From: Pseudophaeobacter sp. EL27
GTDB taxonomy: Bacteria; Pseudomonadota; Alphaproteobacteria; Rhodobacterales; Rhodobacteraceae
Assembly: GCF_900313025.1 (NCBI RefSeq)
Contig: NZ_OMPQ01000011.1
Location: 1-64,000 of the forward strand
Reading direction: 5' to 3'
Length of the DNA stretch: 64,000 bases
Part shown: one piece after another, positions 45,286-54,096 of the stretch
How positions within the stretch are numbered: position 1 is the first letter of the stretch
How the letters are laid out: the number at the start of each line of letters is the position of its first letter
Translations under genes and position numbers: made by a program
The notes under the pieces: generated by a model
Databases searched by the model: none
Told to the model about the DNA's origin: nothing
What the model saw: the letters and a program-made list of their open reading frames with translations, nothing else

Positions 45286-46487
45286 GAGGCTACCTCGCGT
45301 GGGCCACCAATGCGGCGGTCTATTTCCTGAATCTGATCCCGTGTCAGCACCGTCTCGATATCGCGCAGCCCATCATAGAGCGCCGCTGCGGCCTCCTGTG
45401 TGACGTCACTACGCACCACTTCCCAACGCTGCTCATCGCGCAAAGCCTTGGCCGCGCGGGCCTTGCCTTTACCAGTTGCCACCCCATCTGCACGCACCAG
45501 ATCGGCACGGCGCAGCAGGCGCAGGGTCAGGCTTTCATAGATGGCCTGGCCCTGAGCCAATGCCAGTAATCCCTGGCGCAGATGCACCCGGCGCTGAAAC
45601 CGCAGATGACGCAGAACCGCCGCCAGAACACCCCGATTGGGGGCCAGAAACAGCGATAGGGCAAAGAGGGCAAAACTGACCAGAACAATCAGCGGTCCCG
45701 TCGGAAGATTTGGCGCCGAGGCAGACAGAGCCGCCCCCAGATAGGCGGCAACCCCGCCAAACAGTCCGGCCAGCAAAACCACATATTCGGACCGTTCCGT
45801 CCAGAACCGCGCGGTAACGGCAGGAATGATCAGCAGCGCCACAATGAGGATCAACCCAACGATCTTCAGTCCGACAACCGTCACGGCCATGACCAGACCC
45901 ATCATCAGCATGTCGATGCGATCCACCGGCAGGCCACGTGCAGCGGCATATTCCGGGTCAAAGGCCACCAGGGTCATGGGGCGACGGGTCAGCAAGACCA
46001 GGAACAGCGTCACCGCGCCGCCCGCTGCGATCACCACCGCGTCGCTATAGAGCATGCCAGCGGTGGAGCCGAGCAGGAAACCCTCGAGCCCAGCCTGACG
46101 GCCAACGCCGAGTGTTTGGATAACCGTAAGCAGTACAATGCCAAAGCCAAAGAACACCGACAGAACCGCGCCAATGGCTGCGTCTTCGGCCAGACGGGTG
46201 TTGCGGGTCAGCCAGTTCATGCACCAGAGGCCAATCCCGGCAGAGACAGCCGAGCCCGCCAAAAGCCCCGCCAGATTGCGCCCATCACCACCCGCAAAGG
46301 CCATCAGCAGGAAGGCAATGCAAACGCCCGGCAGGGTCGCATGGCTGACCGCATCTGACACCAGTGCGCGTTTGCGCAGAAACAGAAAGGTCCCGGTGAT
46401 GCCGGCAGCGGTGCCCAGAAGGGCGGCGCCAATCGCCACCAGCGTGGCGTTATAGCCAAGCTGCAGGAGCAGAGCGTCCAGTAACAT
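45282..46487 (-). CDS. sitC: SitC permease with long C-terminal cytoplasmic extension
   Basis: 401-residue ABC-3 permease. Residues about 1-285 form the eight-helix domain (FLRKRALVSDAVSHATLPG; ILIVALLIIPAVTARF). Residues about 290-401 form a hydrophilic, basic helix-rich tail containing LLALAQGQAIYESLTLRLLRR and TQEAAAALYDGLRDIETVL. Similar tails in some manganese permeases resemble DtxR/MntR-like winged helices, which would give a built-in regulatory domain; this is an inference. GAGGGGG precedes the ATG. Confidence 0.92.
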   Translation of the reverse strand: MLLDALLLQLGYNATLVAIGAALLGTAAGITGTFLFLRKRALVSDAVSHATLPGVCIAFLLMAFAGGDGRNLAGLLAGSAVSAGIGLWCMNWLTRNTRLAEDAAIGAVLSVFFGFGIVLLTVIQTLGVGRQAGLEGFLLGSTAGMLYSDAVVIAAGGAVTLFLVLLTRRPMTLVAFDPEYAAARGLPVDRIDMLMMGLVMAVTVVGLKIVGLILIVALLIIPAVTARFWTERSEYVVLLAGLFGGVAAYLGAALSASAPNLPTGPLIVLVSFALFALSLFLAPNRGVLAAVLRHLRFQRRVHLRQGLLALAQGQAIYESLTLRLLRRADLVRADGVATGKGKARAAKALRDEQRWEVVRSDVTQEAAAALYDGLRDIETVLTRDQIQEIDRRIGGPREVAS

Positions 46488-46498
46488 AGATTGCCCCC

Positions 46499-47317
46499 TC
46501 AGGCCCTGGCCAGTTTGTCAATTTGCGAGGTCGCGAGCCGCCCGCCATAGGCCGCCTGCAGGGTCTCTTCGGTAAAGGCCTCTGCCACCGGACCTTCGGC
46601 TACGCGGCGGGTATTGATCAGGAAGACCCTGTCAAAATACTCGGTCACGGTGGCCAGATCGTGATGCACCACAACCACCGTCTTGCCCGCCTCGCGCAGG
46701 GATTTCAGCACCGAGATGATCGCCTTTTCCGTGGCCGCATCCACCCCGGCAAAGGGTTCGTCCAACAGATAGAGGTCCGCCCCCTGGGCCAGGGCACGGG
46801 CCAGAAACACCCGCTGTTGCTGACCACCGGAGAGCTGGCCAATCTGGCGGGCGGCAAAATCGCCCATGCCGACACGCTCCAGGCAGTCCAGCGCCTTGGC
46901 GCGATGCCCGCCCTTGATCCAGCCCAGCAGCCCCAGCTCGCGGTAAAGCCCCATCAGCACCACATCGATCACCCGGGTCGGGAAATCCCAATCAACGCTG
47001 GCGCGTTGTGGCACATAGGCAATCCGGGCGCGTTGTTCCGCCAAGGAGCGGCCAAAGACTGAGACCCGGCCAGAGACCGGTGCAACGATACCCAGTGCAG
47101 CCTTGAGCAGGGTGGATTTCCCGGCTCCGTTGGGGCCAATGATCGCTGTCATCTGCCCCGGCTCAACCGTCATATCCACCGAGAAAACGGCTGGTTTTTC
47201 ACCATAGCTGACGGTGAGCCCGCGAATGGCAAGCGGACTCTGCGCGATCTTGGCATCCTGAGCCTGAGCACTGATTGTGGCGTCTTCGGGCTGGGTTTTC
47301 ACGATTTCCACGGACAT
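46499..47317 (-). CDS. sitB: Manganese/iron-type ABC transporter ATPase SitB
   Basis: 272-residue ATPase. Walker A is GPNGAGKSTLLKA, the signature QLSGGQQQRVFLARAL and Walker B DLYLLDEPFAGVD, with the switch His in VVVVHHDLATV. PQRASVDWDFP is the Q loop. The ATG at 47317 follows the sitA stop by 2 nt; a GTG at 47323 overlapping the sitA stop is also possible. It is second in the sitABCD operon. Confidence 0.94.
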   Translation of the reverse strand: MSVEIVKTQPEDATISAQAQDAKIAQSPLAIRGLTVSYGEKPAVFSVDMTVEPGQMTAIIGPNGAGKSTLLKAALGIVAPVSGRVSVFGRSLAEQRARIAYVPQRASVDWDFPTRVIDVVLMGLYRELGLLGWIKGGHRAKALDCLERVGMGDFAARQIGQLSGGQQQRVFLARALAQGADLYLLDEPFAGVDAATEKAIISVLKSLREAGKTVVVVHHDLATVTEYFDRVFLINTRRVAEGPVAEAFTEETLQAAYGGRLATSQIDKLARA

Positions 47318-47319
47318 GG

Positions 47320-48288
47320 TCACAAACCCGCCGAGAGTTTTCCATCCATGCCACGTGCCGGAATATCCGCCGCGCCCAGGGCTCTGGAGATCGTGGTCAT
47401 ATTGTGATCCAGCATGCCCAGGTATGTGCCCTCATAGGTGCCATCAGCTCCCATTGCATCTGAGAACAGCTCTCCCCCGATAGAGACCTCATGCCCCCGG
47501 GCAGCCGCCCCTTCGATCAGGGCCCGTACCGAGCGATCCGAAACCGAGCTTTCGACAAAAACCGCCTTGATGTTGCGCTCAACCAGCAGGTCTACCAGCT
47601 CGCCAATGCGGTTCAGGCCAGCCTCTGACTGGGTTGAGATGCCCTGAATACCCAGAACATCGAACCCGTAGTCGCGACCAAAATAGCCAAAGGCATCATG
47701 CGCCGAGAGGAGGACACGATTATTTTCCGGAACCCGTGCCAGAACGTTACCGCCATAAGCGATCAACCGATCCAGATCTGCCAAATGCGCCGCTGCGTTA
47801 GCGGCGAACAGTTCTGCGGCCTCGGGACGGGCTGCGGTCAGGGCCTCTTGAACCTCGGTCACAACCAGTTTCCAAAGGGCAGGAGTCATCCAGACATGCG
47901 GGTCGAACTTATCCGCATAGTCGTCATGGCCGCGCAGCACATCCTTGGGCAGGCCTTCGGCCACGGCAACAACTGTGCGCTTGCGCTCCAGATCATGAAA
48001 GAACTCTTCCATCTGCGCCTCTAGGTACAACCCGTGCCACAGAACCAGATCTGCGCGGGTCATGGCCACGATATCAGAACGCGTCTGGCGGTAAGCATGC
48101 GGATCCACCCCAGGCCCCATCAGGGCTTTGACCTCAACTTGGTCTCCCCCGACCTGACGGGCCGCATCGGCGATCATCCCTGTGGTCGCCACCAACTTCA
48201 GCGGCGCCTCTGCCTGGGCGCCTGCTGCCATAAAGGGCAGGGCAAGGGACATCATCATTCCCATAATGGTGCGTCGCGTGAGTTTCAT
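47320..48288 (-). CDS. sitA: Manganese/iron-type periplasmic binding protein SitA
   Basis: 322-residue cluster A-I metal-binding protein. The signal peptide (about 1-26, ending AGAQAE) precedes LVATTGMIADAARQVGG. Metal ligands are expected in GVDPHAYRQTRSD (His), DPHVWMTPALW (His), VFVESSVSDRS (Glu) and GGELFSDAMG (Asp). The absence of the long His-rich loop of ZnuA argues for manganese or iron rather than zinc. AGGAG lies ten bases before the ATG. Two palindromes lie 40-85 bp upstream. Confidence 0.92.
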   Translation of the reverse strand: MKLTRRTIMGMMMSLALPFMAAGAQAEAPLKLVATTGMIADAARQVGGDQVEVKALMGPGVDPHAYRQTRSDIVAMTRADLVLWHGLYLEAQMEEFFHDLERKRTVVAVAEGLPKDVLRGHDDYADKFDPHVWMTPALWKLVVTEVQEALTAARPEAAELFAANAAAHLADLDRLIAYGGNVLARVPENNRVLLSAHDAFGYFGRDYGFDVLGIQGISTQSEAGLNRIGELVDLLVERNIKAVFVESSVSDRSVRALIEGAAARGHEVSIGGELFSDAMGADGTYEGTYLGMLDHNMTTISRALGAADIPARGMDGKLSAGL

Positions 48289-48327
48289 TGATCGAAGGCT
48301 CCTGAAATATCGAACTTGAAGGGAATA

Positions 48328-48342
48328 TGAGAACGATTCTCA
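48328..48342. promoter_or_regulatory. Palindromic operator-like site 1 before sitA
   Basis: TGAGAACGATTCTCA is a perfect inverted repeat of TGAGAA around three bases. It resembles binding sites of Fur-superfamily regulators (Fur/Mur). Its place 40-54 bp before the sitA ATG fits repression by manganese or iron. Confidence 0.7.
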
Positions 48343-48358
48343 ACTTAGTCAATGAAAA

Positions 48359-48373
48359 TGAGAATTATTCTCA
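48359..48373. promoter_or_regulatory. Palindromic operator-like site 2 before sitA
   Basis: TGAGAATTATTCTCA has the same TGAGAA half-sites as site 1. The centres of the two sites are 31 bp apart, about three helical turns, so two dimers could bind one face of the DNA. The region is divergent with deoC, whose ATG lies 122 bp away. Confidence 0.7.
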
Positions 48374-48494
48374 ACAAAACTTTTGTGACATTTGTCCAAA
48401 AGGTCAAATTTTGCCACCTCCGCCGCCCGGCTTACTTGCCAAGATGCCGCACCCGTGCGACTTTCGCGCAGAACTCTGTTGAGGATCCCCCGGA

Positions 48495-49484
48495 ATGGAA
48501 AGCCAAACCTTGGAACATACACAGCCGCTGGCGCTGGCACAGGAGCCCCGCAACCCCGGTATGGCGCTTGACCTCGACTGGGTCACTGGCGTGCAGGCCA
48601 ATACCTCTGCGATCGAGCGCCGCTGTGCCACGCTGTCTGCAAGGCGCAGCGTCAAAAAGGACTATCAGGCCGCCTGGCTCTTGAAGGCCGTGACCTGCAT
48701 CGACCTGACCACCCTGTCCGGCGATGACACCGAAGAGCGCGTGCGCCGCCTCTGTGCCAAGGCGCGCCAGCCGGTGCGGAGCGACATCATGCAGGCGCTC
48801 GACATGGCCCCAATCACCACCGGCGCCGTCTGCGTCTACCACGAGATGATCCCCGCAGCGGTCAAGGCACTGGAGGGCACCGGCATTCCGGTTGCTGCGG
48901 TCTCCACCGGGTTCCCCGCCGGACTGTCGCCTTTTCATCTGCGGGTGGCCGAGATCAAGGAAAGCGTCAAGGCCGGCGCCAAGGAGATCGACATCGTGAT
49001 CTCGCGCCGCCATGTGCTCGCGGGCAACTGGCAGGCGCTCTATGATGAAATGAAAGCCTTTCGCGCCGCCTGTGGTGAGGCCCATGTCAAGGCCATCCTT
49101 GCCACCGGAGAGCTGGGAAGCCTGCGCAATGTGGCGCGGGCCTCATTGATCTGCATGATGGCCGGGGCGGATTTCATCAAGACCTCCACCGGCAAGGAAA
49201 GTGTCAATGCCACGCTACCTGTCAGCCTGGTGATGATCCGCGCCATCCGCGACTACTATGATCGCACCGGTTTCCGCGTCGGCTACAAACCTGCCGGTGG
49301 CATTTCCAAGGCCAAGGATTCGCTGGTCTATCTGTCGCTGATCAAGGAAGAACTGGGGGATCGCTGGCTACAGCCGGATCTGTTCCGCTTTGGCGCCTCA
49401 TCGCTGCTCAACGACATCGAACGCCAGCTCGAACATCACACCACCGGCGCCTATTCCGCCAGCTACCGCCACGCCTCGGCCTGA
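48495..49484 (+). CDS. deoC: Deoxyribose-phosphate aldolase
   Basis: 329-residue class I aldolase that splits 2-deoxyribose-5-phosphate into glyceraldehyde-3-phosphate and acetaldehyde. The barrel carries VKAILATGELG (preceding the second Lys region), ADFIKTSTGKES with the Schiff-base Lys, and VGYKPAGGISKAKD with the proton-relay Lys. The extended N terminus (about 1-60) is normal for the larger, eukaryote-like DeoC branch. GAGGATCCCCCGGA precedes the ATG. First gene of a deoC-ALDH16-SDR run with 13-bp and 21-bp gaps. Confidence 0.95.
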   Translation: MESQTLEHTQPLALAQEPRNPGMALDLDWVTGVQANTSAIERRCATLSARRSVKKDYQAAWLLKAVTCIDLTTLSGDDTEERVRRLCAKARQPVRSDIMQALDMAPITTGAVCVYHEMIPAAVKALEGTGIPVAAVSTGFPAGLSPFHLRVAEIKESVKAGAKEIDIVISRRHVLAGNWQALYDEMKAFRAACGEAHVKAILATGELGSLRNVARASLICMMAGADFIKTSTGKESVNATLPVSLVMIRAIRDYYDRTGFRVGYKPAGGISKAKDSLVYLSLIKEELGDRWLQPDLFRFGASSLLNDIERQLEHHTTGAYSASYRHASA

Positions 49485-49497
49485 AGGAGCATCAGAC

Positions 49498-51840
49498 ATG
49501 ACCATCAAAGAGAAGTTCGACTCAATGGACTATGGCCCTGCCCCCGAAAATGCCGCTGAAGCACTGGCCTGGCTGGTCGATCAAGGCGACCGTTTTGGCC
49601 ATTTCATCGATGGGGAATTCACCAGCCCTCAAGATGGCTTTGACAGCCGCAACCCCGCCAGTGGCGAGGTGCTTGCCACTCTGAGCCAGGCCAGCCAAGT
49701 GGATGTGGATGCGGCCGTTACCGCAGCCCGTAAGGCGCAGCCCAAATGGGAGAAACTCGGCGGCCCGGGTCGTGCACGGTTCCTCTATGCCATCGCCCGG
49801 CTGTTGCAGAAACACTCTCGCCTCTTTGCGGTGCTGGAAACCATGGACAACGGCAAGCCGATCCGGGAAAGCCGCGATATTGATATCCCGCTGGCGCAGC
49901 GGCATTTCTATTATCACGCGGGCATGGCCCAGCTGATGGAAAGCGAGTTGCCCGACGCAGAGGCGCTAGGTGTTTGCGGCCAGATCATCCCCTGGAACTT
50001 CCCGCTCTTGATGCTGGCCTGGAAGGTCGCGCCCGCCATTGCAATGGGCAATACCGTGGTGCTGAAACCGGCGGAATACACCTCGCTCACCGCGCTGCTT
50101 TTTGCCGATATCTGCCGACAGGCCGGCCTGCCCAAGGGCGTGGTCAATATCGTCACCGGTGACGGTGCCGTGGGCGAGATGATCGTTGCCGCTGATGTAG
50201 ACAAGATCGCCTTTACCGGCTCCACCTCGGTGGGGCGTCGCATTCGCGAAGCCACCGCAGGCACGGGCAAGGCGCTGACGCTCGAACTAGGCGGCAAGTC
50301 GCCCTATATCGTCTTTGACGACGCCGATCTGGATTCTGCGGTTGAGGGCCTGGTCGATGCGATCTGGTTCAATCAGGGACAGGTCTGCTGCGCAGGCTCG
50401 CGCCTGTTGGTACAGGAAGGCATCGCGGAGCGTTTTTACACCAAGCTCAAAGCCCGCATGGACAAGCTGCGCATTGGCAGCCCGCTGGATAAATCCATCG
50501 ACATCGGTGCCGTTGTGGACCCGGTACAATTGGAAACCATCACTTCGCTGGTCGCGGGCAATCAGGCGGGCGAGACCTATCAGCCCGACCTGCTGCTGCC
50601 CTCCGAGGGCTGTTTTTACCCACCCACGCTGATCCAGGGGCTGTCGCCTGCCGACCCCTTGATGCAGGAAGAGATCTTTGGCCCGGTTCTGGTCTCCTGC
50701 ACCTTCCGCACCCCGGCCGAGGCGGTGGAACTGGCCAACAACAGCCGCTATGGGCTTGCCGCCACGGTCTGGAGCGAGAACGTCAACCTGACGCTGGATA
50801 TCGCCCCCAAACTGGTGGCCGGCGTGGTCTGGATCAATGGCACCAATATGTTTGACGCCGCTGCGGGTTTTGGCGGCGTGCGCGAAAGCGGTTTTGGCCG
50901 CGAAGGCGGTTGGGAAGGACTCAGCGCCTATACCCGTCTCAAGGGCAAAGCAAAGGCGCTGGCGCCAGTCACAGCCTTTGCCGGCAAACACGATAGCCAC
51001 GCCGCAGACCCGGTGGACCGCACTGCCAAGATGTATATCGGCGGCAAACAGGCACGACCCGATAGTGGCTATTCAAAGCCGGTCTACAATGCCCACGGTG
51101 CGCTTTTGGGCCATGTCGGCATGGGCAGTCGCAAAGACGTGCGCAACGCGGTTGAGGCCGCAGCAGGGGCCAAGGCCTGGTCCAAGACCACCGGCCACCT
51201 GCGGGCTCAGATCCTGTATTACATCGGCGAAAACCTATCGGCCCGCGCCGAAGAGTTTGCCCATCGCATCGATGCCATGACCGGCAAAAAGGGCGGCGCC
51301 AAGGAGGTGGATCTGTCGATCCAGCGCCTGTTCACCGCTGCGGCCTGGGCCGACAAATACGACGGTCAGGCCCATGGGGTTCCGATGCGTGCTGTCGCCC
51401 TGGCGATGAAAGAACCCGTCGGGGTGATTGGCGCGCTCTGCGCCGATGAGGCCCCGCTTCTGGGGCTGGTCTCGGTGATGGCCCCGGCGCTGGCCATGGG
51501 CAACCGGGTGGTTCTGGCGGCCTCCTCCCCCTTCCCGCTGGCGGCAACGGATTTCTATCAGGTGCTGGAAACCTCTGATGTGCCCGCAGGTGTGGTCAAC
51601 ATTCTGACCGGTGAGGCCGGTGATCTGGCCCAGCCCCTGGCCGCCCATATGAACGTGGATGCGGTTTGGAGTTTCTCCTCTTCTGATCTTGCCAAGACCA
51701 TCGAGAAGGCCTCGGCGCTCAACCTCAAGCGGACCTGGGTGGCTAACGCCACGTCGCTTGACTGGGCTGTCGATCACAGCCGCAAGTTCTTGCTAGAGTC
51801 CACTGAGGTGAAAAATATTTGGGTGCCCTACGGCGAATAA
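49498..51840 (+). CDS. ALDH16-type two-domain aldehyde dehydrogenase
   Basis: 780 residues, two aldehyde dehydrogenase folds in tandem. The first (about 1-490) is catalytic: PWNFPLLMLAWK (Asn166), LKPAEYTSL (Lys190), LELGGKSPY (Glu263) and GQVCCAG (Cys297/298). The second (about 515-780; KMYIGGKQARPDSGYSKP, then VALAMKEPVGVIGALCADEAP in part) keeps the fold but lacks the Cys and Glu motifs. This is the bacterial ALDH16 architecture. It oxidises aldehydes to acids with NAD. Right after deoC, it could use acetaldehyde. The ATG at 49498 has AAGGAG twelve bases upstream. Confidence 0.93.
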   Translation: MTIKEKFDSMDYGPAPENAAEALAWLVDQGDRFGHFIDGEFTSPQDGFDSRNPASGEVLATLSQASQVDVDAAVTAARKAQPKWEKLGGPGRARFLYAIARLLQKHSRLFAVLETMDNGKPIRESRDIDIPLAQRHFYYHAGMAQLMESELPDAEALGVCGQIIPWNFPLLMLAWKVAPAIAMGNTVVLKPAEYTSLTALLFADICRQAGLPKGVVNIVTGDGAVGEMIVAADVDKIAFTGSTSVGRRIREATAGTGKALTLELGGKSPYIVFDDADLDSAVEGLVDAIWFNQGQVCCAGSRLLVQEGIAERFYTKLKARMDKLRIGSPLDKSIDIGAVVDPVQLETITSLVAGNQAGETYQPDLLLPSEGCFYPPTLIQGLSPADPLMQEEIFGPVLVSCTFRTPAEAVELANNSRYGLAATVWSENVNLTLDIAPKLVAGVVWINGTNMFDAAAGFGGVRESGFGREGGWEGLSAYTRLKGKAKALAPVTAFAGKHDSHAADPVDRTAKMYIGGKQARPDSGYSKPVYNAHGALLGHVGMGSRKDVRNAVEAAAGAKAWSKTTGHLRAQILYYIGENLSARAEEFAHRIDAMTGKKGGAKEVDLSIQRLFTAAAWADKYDGQAHGVPMRAVALAMKEPVGVIGALCADEAPLLGLVSVMAPALAMGNRVVLAASSPFPLAATDFYQVLETSDVPAGVVNILTGEAGDLAQPLAAHMNVDAVWSFSSSDLAKTIEKASALNLKRTWVANATSLDWAVDHSRKFLLESTEVKNIWVPYGE

Positions 51841-51861
51841 CCCAACAGCGGAAAAGGAAAA

Positions 51862-52695
51862 ATGATGGCCACCGGATTTGATTTCAACAACAAAACGGTG
51901 GCCGTCATTGGCGGCACCAGCGGTATCAACCGTGGTATTGCCGAACGCTTTGCCGCCGCAGGGGCGCGGGTAGCCGTCGCCTCACGCTCGCAGGACAAGG
52001 TGGACGACACCGTGGCAGCGCTGCAGGATCTGGGCGCGGCGGAAACCCTGGGACTAACCTTTGACGTGCGCGACCCAGAGGCGGTCTCTGCCGGCTTCAC
52101 CCAGATCCACGAGGTATTTGGCGACCTGGATGTTCTGATCTCCGGGGCGGCGGGCAATTTCCCGGCATTGGCCGCGGATATGTCGGTCAATGCCTTTAAG
52201 ACCGTGATTGACATCGATCTGATGGGCACCATTCATGTGATGAAATCCGCCTATCCCTACCTCAGCCGCCCCGGCGCCAGCATCATCAGCATCTCGGCCC
52301 CGCAGTCCTATCTGCCCTATGAAGGGCAGGCACATGTCTGTGCGGCCAAGGCCGGCGTTGATCAGATCACCCGCACCCTGGCGATGGAATGGGGGCTGGA
52401 AGGCATCCGTATCAATTCCGTTGTGCCCGGCTTTATCGACGGCACCGAAGGCGCCAAACGTCTGGCCCCCAGCCCCGAAGTGCTAAAGGGGCTGACCCGC
52501 AGCATTCCATTGGGGCGGTTGGGCGATTGCGACGACGTGGCCAACGCCTGCCTGTTTCTCGCCTCGGATATGGCCAGCTATATCAGCGGCACGGTGCTGG
52601 CGGTGGATGGCGCGCTTTACCAGCGCGGCTCTGGCAGCACCGGCGAGATGATGGGGCATATGCTGCGGGCAGCCTCGGCCAAAAAGAAAGCCTGA
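51862..52695 (+). CDS. DECR2-like SDR (2,4-dienoyl-CoA reductase type)
   Basis: 277-residue classical-size short-chain dehydrogenase. The cofactor motif is VIGGTSGINRGIA (about 15-27). The usual active-site Tyr of Y-x-x-x-K is absent: the stretch reads QAHVCAAKAG (His158, Val159, Lys163). This His-x4-Lys pattern, together with SGAAGNFPALAADMSVNAFK and MEWGLEGIRINSVVPG, resembles peroxisomal 2,4-dienoyl-CoA reductase (DECR2). Reduction of an unsaturated CoA ester is therefore the best guess. AAGGAAAA precedes ATGATG. Third gene of the deoC run. Confidence 0.85.
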   Translation: MMATGFDFNNKTVAVIGGTSGINRGIAERFAAAGARVAVASRSQDKVDDTVAALQDLGAAETLGLTFDVRDPEAVSAGFTQIHEVFGDLDVLISGAAGNFPALAADMSVNAFKTVIDIDLMGTIHVMKSAYPYLSRPGASIISISAPQSYLPYEGQAHVCAAKAGVDQITRTLAMEWGLEGIRINSVVPGFIDGTEGAKRLAPSPEVLKGLTRSIPLGRLGDCDDVANACLFLASDMASYISGTVLAVDGALYQRGSGSTGEMMGHMLRAASAKKKA

Positions 52696-52716
52696 GCCTA
52701 GGCATTTCAAAAGAAC

Positions 52717-52755
52717 AGGGCCGGGGATACCCCCGACCCTGAAGCTTTTCTTCTA
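52717..52755. terminator. Terminator between SDR and M16 genes
   Basis: AGGGCCGGGG (52717-52726) pairs with CCCCGACCCT (52731-52740) with one mismatch, followed by GAAGCTTTTCTTCT. It separates the convergent SDR (stop 52695) and M16 (stop 52771) genes. Confidence 0.7.
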
Positions 52756-52770
52756 TCCTTTTGCTAGCTC

Positions 52771-54096
52771 TCACTGGCTGGCGACTAGCCCTTCCGGCCG
52801 TCCGACCACCATGAAATGCAGCTCGTCGGGCAGGAGAATTTCACTGGCCACCTGATTGATCTCTTCCAGGGTCACCGCGTTGACCTTGTCATTACGGGTC
52901 TGGACATAATCAATCGGCAGATCATCCATCTGCATGCCCACCAGGATCGAGGCAATGCGGCCATTGCCATCAAACCGCAGCGGATAGGCACCCGTCAGAA
53001 AGGTCTTGGCATCCATTAGCTCTTTTTCCGTGACACCATCGCTGGCGAGACGTTGCCATTCACCTTGGATCACCGCAACCGCCTCAGCCATTTTGGTATT
53101 CGCAGAGCCTAACTGCCCCATGTAGATCGCCGCCAGATCCTGCGGCACCAGGTACGAGTAAACCCCGTAGGTAAGGCCCCGCTTTTCGCGCACTTCCTTC
53201 ATCAGGCGACTGTCAAAAGAGCCGCTCCCCAGGATCTGGTTCATGATAAAGGCGGGAAAGAACCGCGGATCATCCCGCATGATGCCCCTGTGACCAAACA
53301 GTGCCACCGATTGCGGCGTGTCATAATCAACGATGCTGACGCCGCCGGAGATCGTCACCTCTGCTGGGCCGGGAAGCGGCGCGCCCTCAGGCGCCAGATC
53401 CCCCAGCAGATCATCCAACAGAACCCCCAGTTCAGCCGGGGTGATATCGCCAACCGCGCTGACATAGAGCCTATCACGGGCAAATACCGCTTCATGGGCG
53501 GCAAAGATGTCCTGGCGCGCCAGTTCGGAAACGCTCTCGATGGTACCCTTGCCGGAGCTGCCATAGGGATGATCGCCATAAGTCATTGCGGCAAAGGCCT
53601 GGGCCGCAATCTTGTTGGGGTCTTTGAGATCCGAGCGCAGACCGGTCAGGACCTGGGCCCGCACCCGGTCAAGCGCATCCTGATCAAAGCGCGGCTCCTG
53701 CAGGGTCTGGCGCAGCAGCGCCAGCGCCGCGTCGCGGTTTTCACTGAGGAAACGTGCCGAGACCGAAAGGCTGTCGCGATCTGCGTCATAGCCAAAGCTG
53801 GCGGCCAGGTTTTCAACTGCGCGGGCATAGTCCTGCGCCTGCATCTCGCCAGAGCCCTCTTCGAGCAGCCCCGCCATCAGATAGGTTGCACCACGTTTGC
53901 CCGGCGCATCCAGCGAGGTGCCGCCGCGAAAGCGCAGCTCAAGCGCGGCAAAGGGGATCGAGTGATCCTCGACCAGCCAGGCCGTGATGCCGCCCGGGGA
54001 GGTCACCTCATTGATCTTGATATCGGCCTGCGCGGGTAGGGCCAGCATGGAAACCCAGGCAAAAACCGCCGCTGTCAGAGTTGCAAGACGCATCAT
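52771..54096 (-). CDS. M16-family protein without catalytic motif
   Basis: 441 residues, periplasmic: signal peptide (about 1-22, ending LPAQA) then two M16 folds. Where active pitrilysins have H-x-x-E-H this protein has TYLMAGLLEEGSG, so it cannot bind zinc in the standard way. It probably pairs with the active M16 protein encoded directly upstream, as in mitochondrial processing peptidase-like heterodimers. ATGA overlap (54096-54093) with the upstream gene supports equal production. Confidence 0.9.
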   Translation of the reverse strand: MMRLATLTAAVFAWVSMLALPAQADIKINEVTSPGGITAWLVEDHSIPFAALELRFRGGTSLDAPGKRGATYLMAGLLEEGSGEMQAQDYARAVENLAASFGYDADRDSLSVSARFLSENRDAALALLRQTLQEPRFDQDALDRVRAQVLTGLRSDLKDPNKIAAQAFAAMTYGDHPYGSSGKGTIESVSELARQDIFAAHEAVFARDRLYVSAVGDITPAELGVLLDDLLGDLAPEGAPLPGPAEVTISGGVSIVDYDTPQSVALFGHRGIMRDDPRFFPAFIMNQILGSGSFDSRLMKEVREKRGLTYGVYSYLVPQDLAAIYMGQLGSANTKMAEAVAVIQGEWQRLASDGVTEKELMDAKTFLTGAYPLRFDGNGRIASILVGMQMDDLPIDYVQTRNDKVNAVTLEEINQVASEILLPDELHFMVVGRPEGLVASQ

